From NCBI GenBank assembly GCA_038093975.1, contig JBBPTG010000024.1:62001-126000 (forward strand): a DNA stretch of 64,000 nt. Reading direction: 5' to 3'. Position numbers and translations under genes: made by a program. The stretch is from Chalciporus piperatus (Eukaryota > Basidiomycota > Agaricomycetes > Boletales > Boletaceae). The notes under the pieces are model-generated. The model had not been told where the DNA came from. It saw nothing but the letters and a program-made list of their open reading frames with translations, and did no database searches. This document shows positions 1 through 10,787 of this stretch, piece after piece (the first letter of the stretch is position 1; each line of letters begins with the position of its first letter).

Positions 1-1088
1 GTTGAGTAAAGGGGGCACGGAGGATAGACTGCTCATACCATTTCGCAGTCGATGGTGTAGACCCTCGAACGTTGTTTATCAGCAGGCAACGTCGAAATCA
101 ATTCTGCAACGGGCTGGGGTGTCTCTACCCATCCCTCTGTTTTCTCAAACACGTCTGCCATGTAAGACGGTATCGGGTAGTCGTTCTCTATCATCTGTTG
201 TAAGGAAAGTAAGTATAGAGTCGGGTCCTTTTCAAACGCGCGTTCTGCTATTGGGGACGCGTCAGTGTGTACCAAGTCAGTTCAAGAGAGCGCATACAAG
301 CTAGCCGGGCTTCGATTCTTTTCTTCTTTTCTTCACCGCTGACGGGGCCTTGGAAGAACGAGCTGAGTACGGAATACATTCTCGTTTGGTCACCTGGTGC
401 ACGCGTTGGACAGACATGGCTGAACGTGGATGCGATGAACGGGAGGGGTGTTTTTGATGCTGTAGGGAGTGGTATCGCTATCGGAACGTTGGGGTTGGAG
501 GTAGCTGAAGTGGGTAGAGGGGGGAGGGAGAGAAGGTCTGGAACTATGCCTGGTATCAAAAGCACGACAACTTTTTGTATCGAGCGAGAATTCTGAGTTG
601 GTTAGTACGGAGAGGTGAGTACGTGGAAGGTAAACGCGACACACCTCTATCTTGACCCAGTTCGGGGGCGGTGCATCCGCGATGATGTGCAGCGCCAAGT
701 CACGAATGTCCTGAACCGAACCGAGGGGTATGTAATCAAGAACGCGGTGTGAAGAAAGAGACTCACGTCAATGTGAATTGCGTCCTTCCTCTTGACGATT
801 TCACCATTCACATACATGAACCGGGGCATCAGTGCCTGTAATGAAGCACAGTACGATCAGCATACGATACAATTGGACAATACGATCTGCGAAACCACAC
901 ACGTCGTGTTTTGCCTCGAGTTTTCTGGCTTTTTTGGCCTTGCGTCTTTCCACGCGAGTCCATTCTGTGTCGGTGTTGACACTTGGGTCGACATCCTGTG
1001 CGTCGTCCAAGACTTTTACTTTCTTGTGTTGCGGTGAAATCGACCGCTGCGACGAAGAAGGCGCTGCGAAATCTTGCGATCGTTTCAT
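1..1088 (-). CDS. RNA exonuclease, Rex1/Rnh70 family (5' part only)
   Basis: This is a DEDDh 3'-5' exonuclease expected to trim 5S rRNA, tRNA and other RNA 3' ends in the nucleus. The gene runs off the left edge. The ATG at 1088 opens a basic, Lys/Arg-rich N-terminus. Introns then separate blocks that read PRFMYVNGEIVKRKDAIHID, DLALHIIADAPPPNWVKIE and KVVVLLIPGIVPDL, which is the conserved N-terminal region of fungal Rex1 proteins. The last visible exon ends in YTIDCEMV at about 35-60, where DCE holds the first catalytic Asp and Glu of the exonuclease fold. A GTATGAG donor follows directly. The remaining catalytic Asp and His lie outside the window. The family call is good; the choice among Rex1, Rex3 and REXO1 is less certain. 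Confidence 0.85.
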
Positions 1089-1517
1089 TTCTTGTAGAAT
1101 TCGCAAAGATGCGAATAACGAGCAGGTAGACTGGGACTAGGACCCTGATCACTCTATTCACAAATGACCCCCATTGAAGGGGGTGGAGAGATGTGGTTTC
1201 TTCCTACCCTTGCTTGGGTTTCCTTGGACGGCCCCATGACTGGTTGACCCTGGTTGAAACGGCGTTGACCCTTTGCGTAGGTTGTGCGTGCTGCCTCGTT
1301 CTTGCCCAGAGATCCTGGGCGTTTCAGCACTGGTCTCTAAGCGTGACCCAGCCATTGCCACTGATTGTGGGCAGAAATCTGATTGTTGTACCTGTGCCAA
1401 GCCAGCAACTAAATTGGACATGTCATTATTGACACGATGCGCAGCCTCCACCAAGCCTGTGCAGTCTTTTCCCTCACTCCCAAGTACCCAGCAGCTTGTC
1501 AAGAACAAGGGGCTACA

Positions 1518-1523
1518 TATAAA
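1518..1523 (+). promoter_or_regulatory. TATA box of the aspartic peptidase gene
   Basis: A TATAAA lies 87 bases upstream of the ATG at 1610. A CT-rich tract (about 1560-1590), common just before fungal transcription starts, lies between them. Confidence 0.55.
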
Positions 1524-1609
1524 CAGCCAAACAGTCCAGCAAAACTCAGCTGATCCCCGTCCTTTCTGTCTCTCTTCTTTCTTCTTCCTGAACCCGCTCG
1601 AGTACTAAT

Positions 1610-3413
1610 ATGATTTCACTACCAATCGTAACGCTCGCACTTCTTCCGTACGCTCTGGCAGCGCCCAAACCTGTTCCCTATGCGGATCCTATCCATGTCT
1701 CCCTTCAAGCCCGCAGCGTTCCCGACCGTGTCGCGAACCTGCCAAAAGTCATGGATGCCATCAGGTCAAAGTATGGATTCAAAACTATATCAAATACCAA
1801 GAGAGCGACTACAGCTACCATCCCAATCACGGACGAGGTACATATCCCACTTGTCCTTCGATGAGCGCCTCTCATATTAGCGCTCGTAGCAAAACGATTC
1901 CAGTTACTCTGGTGTCGTTACCATCGGAACACCGTATGTACCTATTTAGACCAATCGGATTCCCCAGCGTCTAAACTCTTCTCTTATCAGTCCTCAGGAA
2001 TTTAACTTGGTTCTCGACACAGGCATGTTCCGGTCCTTGCCTTTTGGCCTTGGCCACATCCTAACTCGTTTATAGGTTCCTCTGATCTGTGGGTCGCAAC
2101 TACCAGTTGTTCAGCATGTGATCCAACGCAGACCCCGCTGTTCGACATGGCAAAGTCCACAACCTACAAGAACGAATCCGCCCCCCTTCAGATCACTTAC
2201 GGATCAGGCTCAGTAGGCGGTTACGTTTCTACAGACACTGTTACTTTCGGAGGCTTCAACATCCCCAACCAGCCGCTTCGTAGGTGTCTCCAGGTCGTCC
2301 TAACAACCCTTGTCTCACAATTGTATCTAGTTGCCGTGGTCGCCACGACCGATGGCCTGCTCAGCCCTACTTTGTCCGGTATCATGGGCCTCGGGTTCAA
2401 GAACATTTCGTCTCTTCAGGCCACGCCATTCTGGGAAACCCTTTACAATGGAAACCAGCTTACCCAGGCTGTGTTTGGCTTCTACTTCCAGCGCTATGTC
2501 GACGTTCCACAGGCGATCACCGCTGCACCAGGAGGTACCCTTACCCTTGGAGGCACAAACACGAGTCTCTACACTGGCAGCATCGAGTTCATCAACATGC
2601 CCACTGGCACGACCCCCTCCTACTGGCTCCAACAGATCACCAGTGAGTCGTTTTCGATAAGCCCTCCTGCTTTTTCTCATGGCCTTGTTATTGTCATTGT
2701 TCAGCGGTAACCGTGCAAGGGAAGTCTGTCACCATTCCCACCAACTCCGGTCTCGCTGCCATCGACACCGGTACCACTCTTATCGGTGCACCCAGCAACA
2801 TCGTCGCGGAAATTTGGGCTAACGTTCCCGGTGCCCAACCTCTGAGTGGAAGCTTGCAAGGCTTGTACGGATACCGTAAGTCTTCTCAGTTCCGTATGCC
2901 CTTGTGTGTCACTCACACGATCGATTCTAGCATGCAACACCAACATTTCCGTCTCCATGTCCTTCGGGGGTACCAGCTGGCCCATCAGCCCTGCTGACAT
3001 GAGCCTCGGCCAGATCTCGACCGGAAGCAGCATGTGTGCTGGCAGTATCTTCGATGTTGGTAACACAGTCGGCACTGGAGAGGGCGTCCCATCTTGGATC
3101 GTTGGTGACACCTTCCTCAAGAACGTTTACTCTGTCTACCAAGCCAACCCTCCCGCCGTTGGCTTTGCCCAGCTCGCCAACGGTCTCAGCGGCTCGGGTG
3201 CGTGATCTCTCCGGCTCGTCCTCTATTTTTCCCCGTTGCTGACCTTGCCCTTTTTATTCAGGAACTCCTCCCACTGTAACAGGGTCTGGTGGCGTCCCTC
3301 TTCCCTCCAGTGGGACTCCTAGTAAGGGCAATGGCGCTTCCCCAAGCACAATGCTCTCATTGTCTTTCACTCTCTTCATGGCCTTGCTCGGAGGAATCTT
3401 CATTACCCTCTAA
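1610..3413 (+). CDS. Secreted pepsin-like aspartic peptidase (A1 family), probably GPI-anchored
   Basis: This extracellular acid endopeptidase has at least six introns. It starts with a signal peptide (ISLPIVTLALLPYALA), followed by a propeptide of about 60 residues. The first catalytic motif is DTGSSDLW, with its codons split by an intron at 2023-2075; the second is IDTGTTLIGAP near 2760. The flap region (TYGSGSVGGYV) and the C-terminal PSWIVGDTFLKNVYSVY block are present, so both lobes are complete. After the catalytic domain comes a Ser/Gly/Pro/Thr linker and a final hydrophobic stretch (MLSLSFTLFMALLGGIFITL). That tail is typical of GPI attachment, so the enzyme is probably wall- or membrane-bound rather than free. 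The 2023-2075 intron has a GC donor instead of GT. Confidence 0.9.
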
Positions 3414-4277
3414 GCATGAATATAATTTGAGCCCACGACGTGGGGATATACCCCTGCTCTTCATCTCCCACACCCAACATATCCCGTGGCCGATTCGGTT
3501 CCCAATCGCATCTCCAACTCTCCTCGACCCCGCGATTCAACTCATCACGTCTCGCTCTCCAACCCCCCCCCCCCTCCATTGACGCCGATTCGCCATGTCA
3601 CAGTTTTTGGATCCGCAGCACAGTCTATAATTATCACTAGTTACCCCCCCAAGGCTACGCAACGTTCTCTTTTACGCACGTCGCACACGTCGTTCCTTTT
3701 GCTCGCTTGGTTATATCAGGTTGCTCTTGGATATTTGGGGCCCCTCTACGTGGGCTCGTTTTATGGACTTAAATACACAGACTGATCATTGATGTTGTTG
3801 ATATTATTTATTATTACGTGTTGAGTAGCTCCGATTTCAGTGAACAATTGCTTTTCATATTGTTAGATGCGGCACGTTCAGTTTGATGATGACTTGCAAA
3901 AGGTTATCGGTATGAGCATCGGGGCTGTGCATGTGCAAACAAAGTATGTACGCGTTGAGCTTCGGGTATGGAGTCGCATTTGCGAAGGTTACCATGATGA
4001 TTTTGTTTTCGAATACAACGACGTCTAGGGAACGCTCGTAATGGCCGTTATACTCGACAAGCAGCTGGAATCAACGTGCACCGAGAAGCCTCAAGCTCGG
4101 GCATTGTTACGACTTGTATCTCCCGGCACTACCGCTTAGTATGATATACAAGGACACCCCGAGTGTGAAGGGAACCCGTACCCTTTAAATCCTCGAATCT
4201 CCGAGCGTCACCAAGTAGCAAATATTCCTCTAGTAGTCCGACGAACTAACTTTTTTTTTTTTTATCGATCGAACAGA
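3414..4277. other. Intergenic region without a recognised gene
   Basis: Contains a C13-like run near 3560. A CTAAC, T-tract, CAG acceptor-like series at about 4245-4275 sits immediately before the next ATG, so an upstream non-coding or short coding exon of the following gene may lie here. No convincing reading frame is seen. Confidence 0.5.
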
Positions 4278-5424
4278 TATGGGTCGTGTGGTAGCAGCCA
4301 TGTCTGAATCCACGGCGGTGACCAAGGTTGTAACCTGGTCCGAGATGTTCGCTACGCTCTTTGTCGTGTCGCCTCAAGAGCATTTGAATGGGATGTGGAG
4401 GGCCATTAAAGCGCTTCCGCCCACACCGCCTGAGGGGTGCGTTCCCCGATCCCTCTAACTCGTCTCGTCTCTCCCGCCTCACCTACCGTGACTCTTGAAC
4501 TTCATCCCCTACTCCATCGTGCGTGTGCGTGATTGGGGGTTGGCACAGACACGTCCGCGTACATGTTTATCTAGGCTGGACAGAAGGCTGTGACGAAGAC
4601 GAGTTTTGCATGCGATACAGCGCTCTCGTGGCGGATATCAAACTCGAAAAGTCAGGTCGGCTGTCGTTGTTGCGGGTCAAGAACAAGTGGAAGCTCAGGG
4701 GTTGTAAGGTGGGTTCTTGAAGCTGCCTCCCTCTGTTTTTCTTCCTCCCCCTCCCCCTCCTCGTCTGCGGTGCTGGTGCTGGTGCTGACGGTCGGTGTTA
4801 GCCTATTGACCCGTATAGGAGGACAACGTTCAAGGCTGTGAACCCACACTTTTTGTCGCCTCTTGCTGTTCAAGCCCTTACGGACTCTAGTGGGGCGGTC
4901 AAGTTCTATGGTACGTCCCCCCTCTCTCCAAGTCTCGTCATCCTCCCCATCCACACTCGCTCACGATGACTGACTAACCCACGAATAGAACCGACTCCCA
5001 CTAAAGGCATCATACTCATGCGTCACATCCGCGTTGCCTCCATCTGCGCATACGACAACTTTATCGATGTGGCGAACGAGGCGACGTTTGGGAGGATTGC
5101 TGATAGATTTGGGTATATCAGTGCGGTGAGTTTTCTTTTAACGTGCCGGCGGCATAGCGCTCGAATATGGCCAGTGGTTTCAAGGCTGACTCTGGTACTG
5201 GTTGGTTGGAACAGGGCTTGGTATTCGTATTGATCACTCTAGGCCTCCCAATCGCGATCATGTGGTATTTCTTGAGCAGATGGGGGTGGGTCAACTCGAT
5301 CGCTGGTACTGGCATTGGCAAGGGGGTGTTCTCGGCTTTTGAGGTGCCCCTGGGTGGTTTTGATTTTGGGTTTTTGGTCCCTGTCGTCGAGTCGGATAGG
5401 CGACGATTTGGTGGTCTTTTTTGA
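4278..5424 (+). CDS. Unrecognised protein with a C-terminal membrane segment
   Basis: I do not recognise the family. Five exons join cleanly in frame: 4278 to about 4436, about 4555-4709, 4804-4911, 4989-5125 and 5215-5424, giving about 255 residues. The middle part is mixed polar (LGWTEGCDEDEFCMRYSALV; VKNKWKLRGCK). The last exon begins GLVFVLITLGLPIAIMWYFL, one clear transmembrane helix, followed by a glycine-rich stretch and a basic tail ending RRRFGGLF. There is no signal peptide on the chosen start. The true start may be upstream, because an acceptor-like CAG lies two bases before the ATG. Splice sites and frame continuity argue that it is a real gene; function is unknown. Confidence 0.6.
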
Positions 5425-5914
5425 ATTGGCTTGCCTTGATGCTTGGAATCTACTTATGCAGTTATGATTTATGCTTATATGCGTCCTCCTTTTTTTCTTG
5501 CTTATGCTTTTTGTTTCTTGCCATTAGCGAAGTAGAGTTCACGATATGTGTTTTCTGGACGTTGGGTGTTGTACGTTAGTACTGCCATAGTGTAAAGAAG
5601 ATGGATTGACTTTGGATTGACTTGGAAGGGTCTCCAGCTTGAGTCCAGATGCCCACCTCGCTTTCTTGCTCTCGGCGAACTTGAAGTAAATTTGACAGAG
5701 TACTTCACGACGCATCTCCAGTTATCGTTGTGCTTGACGAAGACGACAGGGGCCCGGGTGCAGGTGGCTGCTAAGTGTAGTACTACGGAGCCATCTCGAA
5801 TTAGTGATGCATTATAAGGACGGGGTATGGTGAATGATACTAATGTAACCGTGACGTTATGGGGTGCTTGAACCGCAACTATGCGAGTGATATGTATCGA
5901 CAAACGTTTCGAAT

Positions 5915-6859
5915 CTATGGAAACCTCGCAACTGTCTCCACATAGTCGACACCACCTACCCCAAGCATCGTCCATGGATCACCCAGCCAAACGTCGTCAC
6001 AATCGGCCACCTCGCCGACGTATGCAGAGACCATGTCCGTAGGCTTCTCGGACGTGAACGCGAGGTAGCACATCAGAATGGACATGACGTCCACCGAACG
6101 ACCGGTCGGCGCGACGACGAGCAGGCGGATGTGTGGTTCTGGTAGCAGGCTGTCTGCCGGGGTGTCCGAGTCGGGGCTGGGGTGAGCTCGTGGTATGGCC
6201 CGAATATGGGCAGGGGTATTGGCACACCGGTAAGGGAGAAGCAGAGAGAGAAAGTCTCGTGCTGCGAGAAGCTGAGCGATGCTCAGCGCCGTGCGTTGCA
6301 TGTCGCTGCTTCCAAGAGCACGAGAAGGACAGGTGAGGCAAAGGATATCTGGCATGCCACCGTGCCCCCTTTTCTCTTCCACTTCTCTCACATCGGCTGT
6401 GGCGTTATCGTCGGGTACGTATACGATTTTCACAAGGTGGCTAAATGGCTCGCCCTCATACGTGCGTAGCATAGCCACCTCCTGATCGTTGTCCGCGAAC
6501 GCGAGGTATAGATCGTCGACGGGATTCCAAAGGTGGCCGTGATTGGGAGAGAAATCGGTCGGAGATTCGCAGGGTGTGTAGAATACGTCGTCATCGTATT
6601 CGGCATCACCGTCCTTGTGGTCGTCTTTCGCCTGATCAGTGGCGGTGGCAGGGTGCTCGCGCGAGGGGTTACGATCCGTCCTGGCGTAAGGCTCGAGCGC
6701 TTGGAAGAGGTAATCACAGGCCAATGCCTTGAGGAATTGGTTGTGCGAAGGTGTTTGTATTGTGAGGGTGACATGGCAACGTTCACGGAGGGACTGGCGA
6801 GGCTTGGGAAGGGCGCTGGTGATGGCCTGTGAGACGTGCATGGAGTATTGGAGGAGCAT
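5915..6859 (-). CDS. Intronless hypothetical protein, degenerate dual-specificity-phosphatase-like
   Basis: A 314-residue frame uninterrupted by introns, starting at the ATG at 6859. The N-terminal 40 residues are followed by an acidic linker (residues about 75-95). Then DDLYLAFADNDQEVAMLR resembles the opening strand and helix of dual-specificity phosphatases. Near residue 250, LLVVAPTGRSVDVMSILMCY sits where such enzymes carry HCxxGxxRS plus a helix. Here the catalytic Cys position reads Ala and the preceding His reads Val, so if the fold call is right the protein cannot be an active Cys-phosphatase. The reading frame is solid; the fold assignment is an inference by eye. It may simply be a lineage-specific protein. 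Confidence 0.6.
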   Translation of the reverse strand: MLLQYSMHVSQAITSALPKPRQSLRERCHVTLTIQTPSHNQFLKALACDYLFQALEPYARTDRNPSREHPATATDQAKDDHKDGDAEYDDDVFYTPCESPTDFSPNHGHLWNPVDDLYLAFADNDQEVAMLRTYEGEPFSHLVKIVYVPDDNATADVREVEEKRGHGGMPDILCLTCPSRALGSSDMQRTALSIAQLLAARDFLSLLLPYRCANTPAHIRAIPRAHPSPDSDTPADSLLPEPHIRLLVVAPTGRSVDVMSILMCYLAFTSEKPTDMVSAYVGEVADCDDVWLGDPWTMLGVGGVDYVETVARFP

Positions 6860-6862
6860 CGC

Positions 6863-6883
6863 GATGATGATGATGATGATGAT
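6863..6883. repeat. (GAT)7 microsatellite
   Basis: Seven GAT units lie immediately 5' of the start codon of the minus-strand gene at 5915-6859. Confidence 0.9.
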
Positions 6884-9800
6884 CTCAGGAGGTTTGGAGA
6901 GTGTTCACTATGAATGAGAATCCCAAGAAAGGACGATGACCTAGGAATGTGAAGTTGAGTGGCACGGAGTCGCAGACCTGGTATGTGTGGCTCTGGACGA
7001 GAAGGCAGCAATGGTCAAGTTACTGTAGCACCGCACAGATGTGGATCGTCACAAAAGGGATGTTTGTGGAGGCAGTGTAACGTGTTGTTAATGTCGGCCC
7101 TTTTGGGCTTGCATTGTCTCGAGGTTGGTCCGCTAAGGTTCACCATTCATTCAAGAACGTGGCACGCCACGACGAAGAAGATGAGCCACTCTTGTCATGC
7201 ACATAGTATGCAAATCCCTCGAGTGATAACTACTCTGGCGGTTGTCGAAAAGTAGTCTCACGCCGGGAGATCGTCGAGATTTAGCGCACATGATCGAGAG
7301 AGGGGTAGACGAGGATACTAGATGTAAGGATGGGTGAATAATAATGGAAATCTCGAGGTGACTTGGCCGAGGCATGTTGGCGCGATAGGTCCTTCAAGGA
7401 CATGAATTAGAGATTGGACACACCACGAGAAACGTTTGCTTGGAACCTCGAATCTTGACTGGTTTGTTGTTAAGCAACGCCTCAGGCTTGTGCACCGACG
7501 TTCCTCGAGTCCTGGGCAAGTTTGATGATCAAAATCGAACTGAAAAGTCGTGCCGTTTCATTCCGATATGAGGGCCCACTGTTGAAATAGAAAGAGACAG
7601 TGTAGAAGGGGGGAATGCGGCGTCAAAGAAAAAAACGGAAAAGAAAACCCAAGCAGTGTGAGCCCCGAGGTTTCACGATGCGATGTGATTCGAACGGTCC
7701 GGCATGGCTCATTAAGGGTCCGTGAACGATTCAAGTAGCTCGAGGTAATGCCTGTGCCGAGTGGTTCGTTGATCCGATGTTTCATTGGGATTTGGAACAC
7801 CCCGAGTGGATCGACGTGTGAGCATGCATCATGGAAGACGCTTCGCGTATATGCGAGTGTCGGTAGCGAGTGCGCAATGGCAAGAGGTGTGTCCTCACAC
7901 CGCACGATGGGGCGCCGTTGCACAGAGCGAGGACGGCCTCCCGCTCTTACCCATCCAGTCATAATCTCGGCCTTCTGAACATGCATCCAGACTGTGCGCA
8001 ATGGTCCTGAACAACGTGCTAAGTTTTCCCGCATGAAAACGTCATTTGGGTTGCTAAAATAGATTTCCATCAGAGAGGTGTTCCACAGAATTCGCACCTA
8101 GGTACGAAGATAGAGATTGCGGGTGCCGTGTAGCAGACGGCCGGGAGGGCAGTGTGGCCAGCGATTCAAGTTGCCTCGAGTGCGACTGCATCTCGGCGGG
8201 ACCGAACATCCGAGTCCGTGAGAAGCAACGGATTGAAACCATGTTTATCGGATGTGTTCGATGAGTACGGAGCAACATGGCGACGAACCGCGGGTGCCCA
8301 GTTGGAGGTGGAATGACAACCGCCATTGATCTTTCGGGATGGCAATTGTCATATCCTCGATCGGCTCCGAAACGCTGCCGGGGATTTGCCTCAGTCTCAG
8401 CTGTCTTGTCGGCTGGCTAAATAATAAGTGAGCGAGGTGCAATGAGGTATGTTGACACACTGATGGGATATAAATACGGTCCTCCAACCTCACTCAACCC
8501 TAGTACAGGAAGCATTCCTGGCACTTCGCTTCCGAACATTATTATTAGGTTTCACTCAGGCTTGGCACCATAAAACGGTGTTTGCCTAAGTAGCGGTGAA
8601 ATCCGCGGGGGTGAACAGGAGACCTAGTACATATCCCCATGGTCGCGTTTCCCGAGGCTGCCAAAAAGTCATCAGAAGTTGATGTGAAACAAAGGATGTA
8701 CATGCACCGAGCGATGTAACTTCCGACTGATTGTGATTACCAAACCTTCCGCACCCATCGGCAACACGACGCAAAGTCATTTGTGGTGGACGTGCTCACA
8801 AGACTCGTTGTTCCTCCCGGCGAACAAATGTTCGCCGAGCGTGGAATTTGCACAGATGGTGGCAATGGGAACAGGGCGAACTCTGAAATGTCCCAGGGGC
8901 TCCGTGCGCGACGAACTAGACGGTATTGGATAAAGAAACCTCTGGAGCGAGCTTTGGAGGCATTGCTATTGGATCCTGATACGGATTTTGAGTCAACTCG
9001 TATATTCGCCCGTATCGTGAATGTGGATGTGTTGGGAGTTCGGCTTGAACAGATACCAGTTTTCTTCTTCACATTGCTGGTTGGTAAACCGAACACAATT
9101 CGATTGCTAATTGGCGTCAGAGTACTTGGTAAGAAGCGAACGTCGATCCTCGAGGTGTTTACTGGCATCGTCGACCTAACTTGAAGATAACGTCAACGCT
9201 TTCAAATTGGCTTGCGGGGAGCTGTGATCCAGACTAATAAACACAGTAATCAAGTGACCAACCCTGAGGAAGGCTGTTTGCATACTCAGGTTTGCTTTTT
9301 TCAGGCACTGTAAAGTATGTTTAATCCGAGAAAAGTACTTGCCATCCGAACATCCGAATGCGAACACTCAGCTTCGCGAGATCACGGCTCAAGCGCTCAT
9401 CACGCGCACGGTTGGACTGATCTTCCGCCATTTGAACCCAATGAACCTGGTGACAGCGGAATCATTGTGGGGAAGCAATATTAATGCTAACTTACGTAGT
9501 ACATGTGGATTTACTCTCCTCCAGGTTCATGCATACAATAGATTGGGAGGGGCATTTGCTTGAAATGCACCCTAGTTGTGCCTTCAACATGAGGCTTGAG
9601 TGAAATTCAACTGCAAGTTAAGGAACTTCACTTGGAAACATGTCATTGCAAAAAATCAAAGACTTCCAAACAGGTCCGAGGCTTTCAGGCCCCAGCTATC
9701 TAAATGCCGTTGCGTTCTTGCTTGTTTTGACGGCGTGCCTTTCGATCAAAAGCCAAACCGACGGAGCACAGCATTTCCTGGTCACTTGAGTGACAGTAAT

Positions 9801-10787
9801 GACAAGTCAGTCAGCGGCAAGCTTATGGAAGCTCTCAGCACCCTCGGTGGAGGGCTCATTCTGGATAAGAAGCGTCACAGCCTATCTTCACAAGTGTGAG
9901 TCGGCCTATCTTACTAACTCCTACGTATTGGCACGTGGGCACCGGTTTTGCATTGTGGGAGAAATGAAGAAATTACAGCAACTCACCCCAAATGACAGCA
10001 CTCTGGATCAGCTCGTGCGCGCATGGATACTACCACAGTCCACTCGATGTCATGTTCGAAGAAAGTATGGACTGGCTCGCGTTGATCGCCGGCGAGGACT
10101 ACAAACTGGGAACAAGAGAGGTGTCCCAGGATATCCTGCAAATAGAGGACACGGCCTAACGTGGCCGCTGTGAGAGCTCGCCCCAGGTGCCAATGAAAGG
10201 ATGCAAATGAAACTCAAACAGCCCGCCGTTAGAGAGCCGACGTCGCGGTTCGTTTGTTAGTTGCCTGTGACGGCAAATCCCTTGCCCAAGTGTGCAGATG
10301 ACAAGTCTTGAACCGGTTCCTTGGTGAAAAGGATGATGGAAAACCTAATAATTGTTCAATCGATACTAGTTGGATCTCGTTAGTACATAACCGGGCAGGC
10401 CCAAACATTCCCAATCTTTCCCCGGTTGTCCTTGGCCAGAATTGGTGCACCGCGTGTGTCTGTCTGATCAGGCCCACATCCATTGAAGTCCGGCAAGTCC
10501 GGCACCCATAAGTATTTGAACACACCCCCATCATGTTCACAGTAATTTATTTCTGATCGTATCGTACTCGTCGTCGCAGGCCCTTGTTGTGCCGCCTCTT
10601 CAGTGGTCCACTTCATGCCTATCGGCGCCGCGGACGCCCCCCATCGTCTTTGTTAATTACCTTTGTCTCTCCAGGAATCCTTTCGCCGTTAATCGGTTGG
10701 GTCTCCCTCGCGTTTCACCCGTCGGGCATACTGAAAGTTCTCCCTTAGATTCACTGTCCTTCGTGTATATTTAGTTCCGTTCCAATA
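6884..10787. other. Gene-poor stretch of about 3.9 kb
   Basis: No frame here joins into a recognisable protein on either strand. The longest open frames (7558-8097 minus, 8783-9184 plus) have no domain-like patterning and no flanking splice structure. A TATAAATA box at 8469-8476 has no evident gene behind it. I saw no long terminal repeats or transposase motifs, but diverged elements would be missed by eye. Confidence 0.5.

Noticed and set aside
7558..8097. 179-residue minus-strand frame
   Set aside because: No domain patterning, and no ATG context or neighbouring exon supports it.
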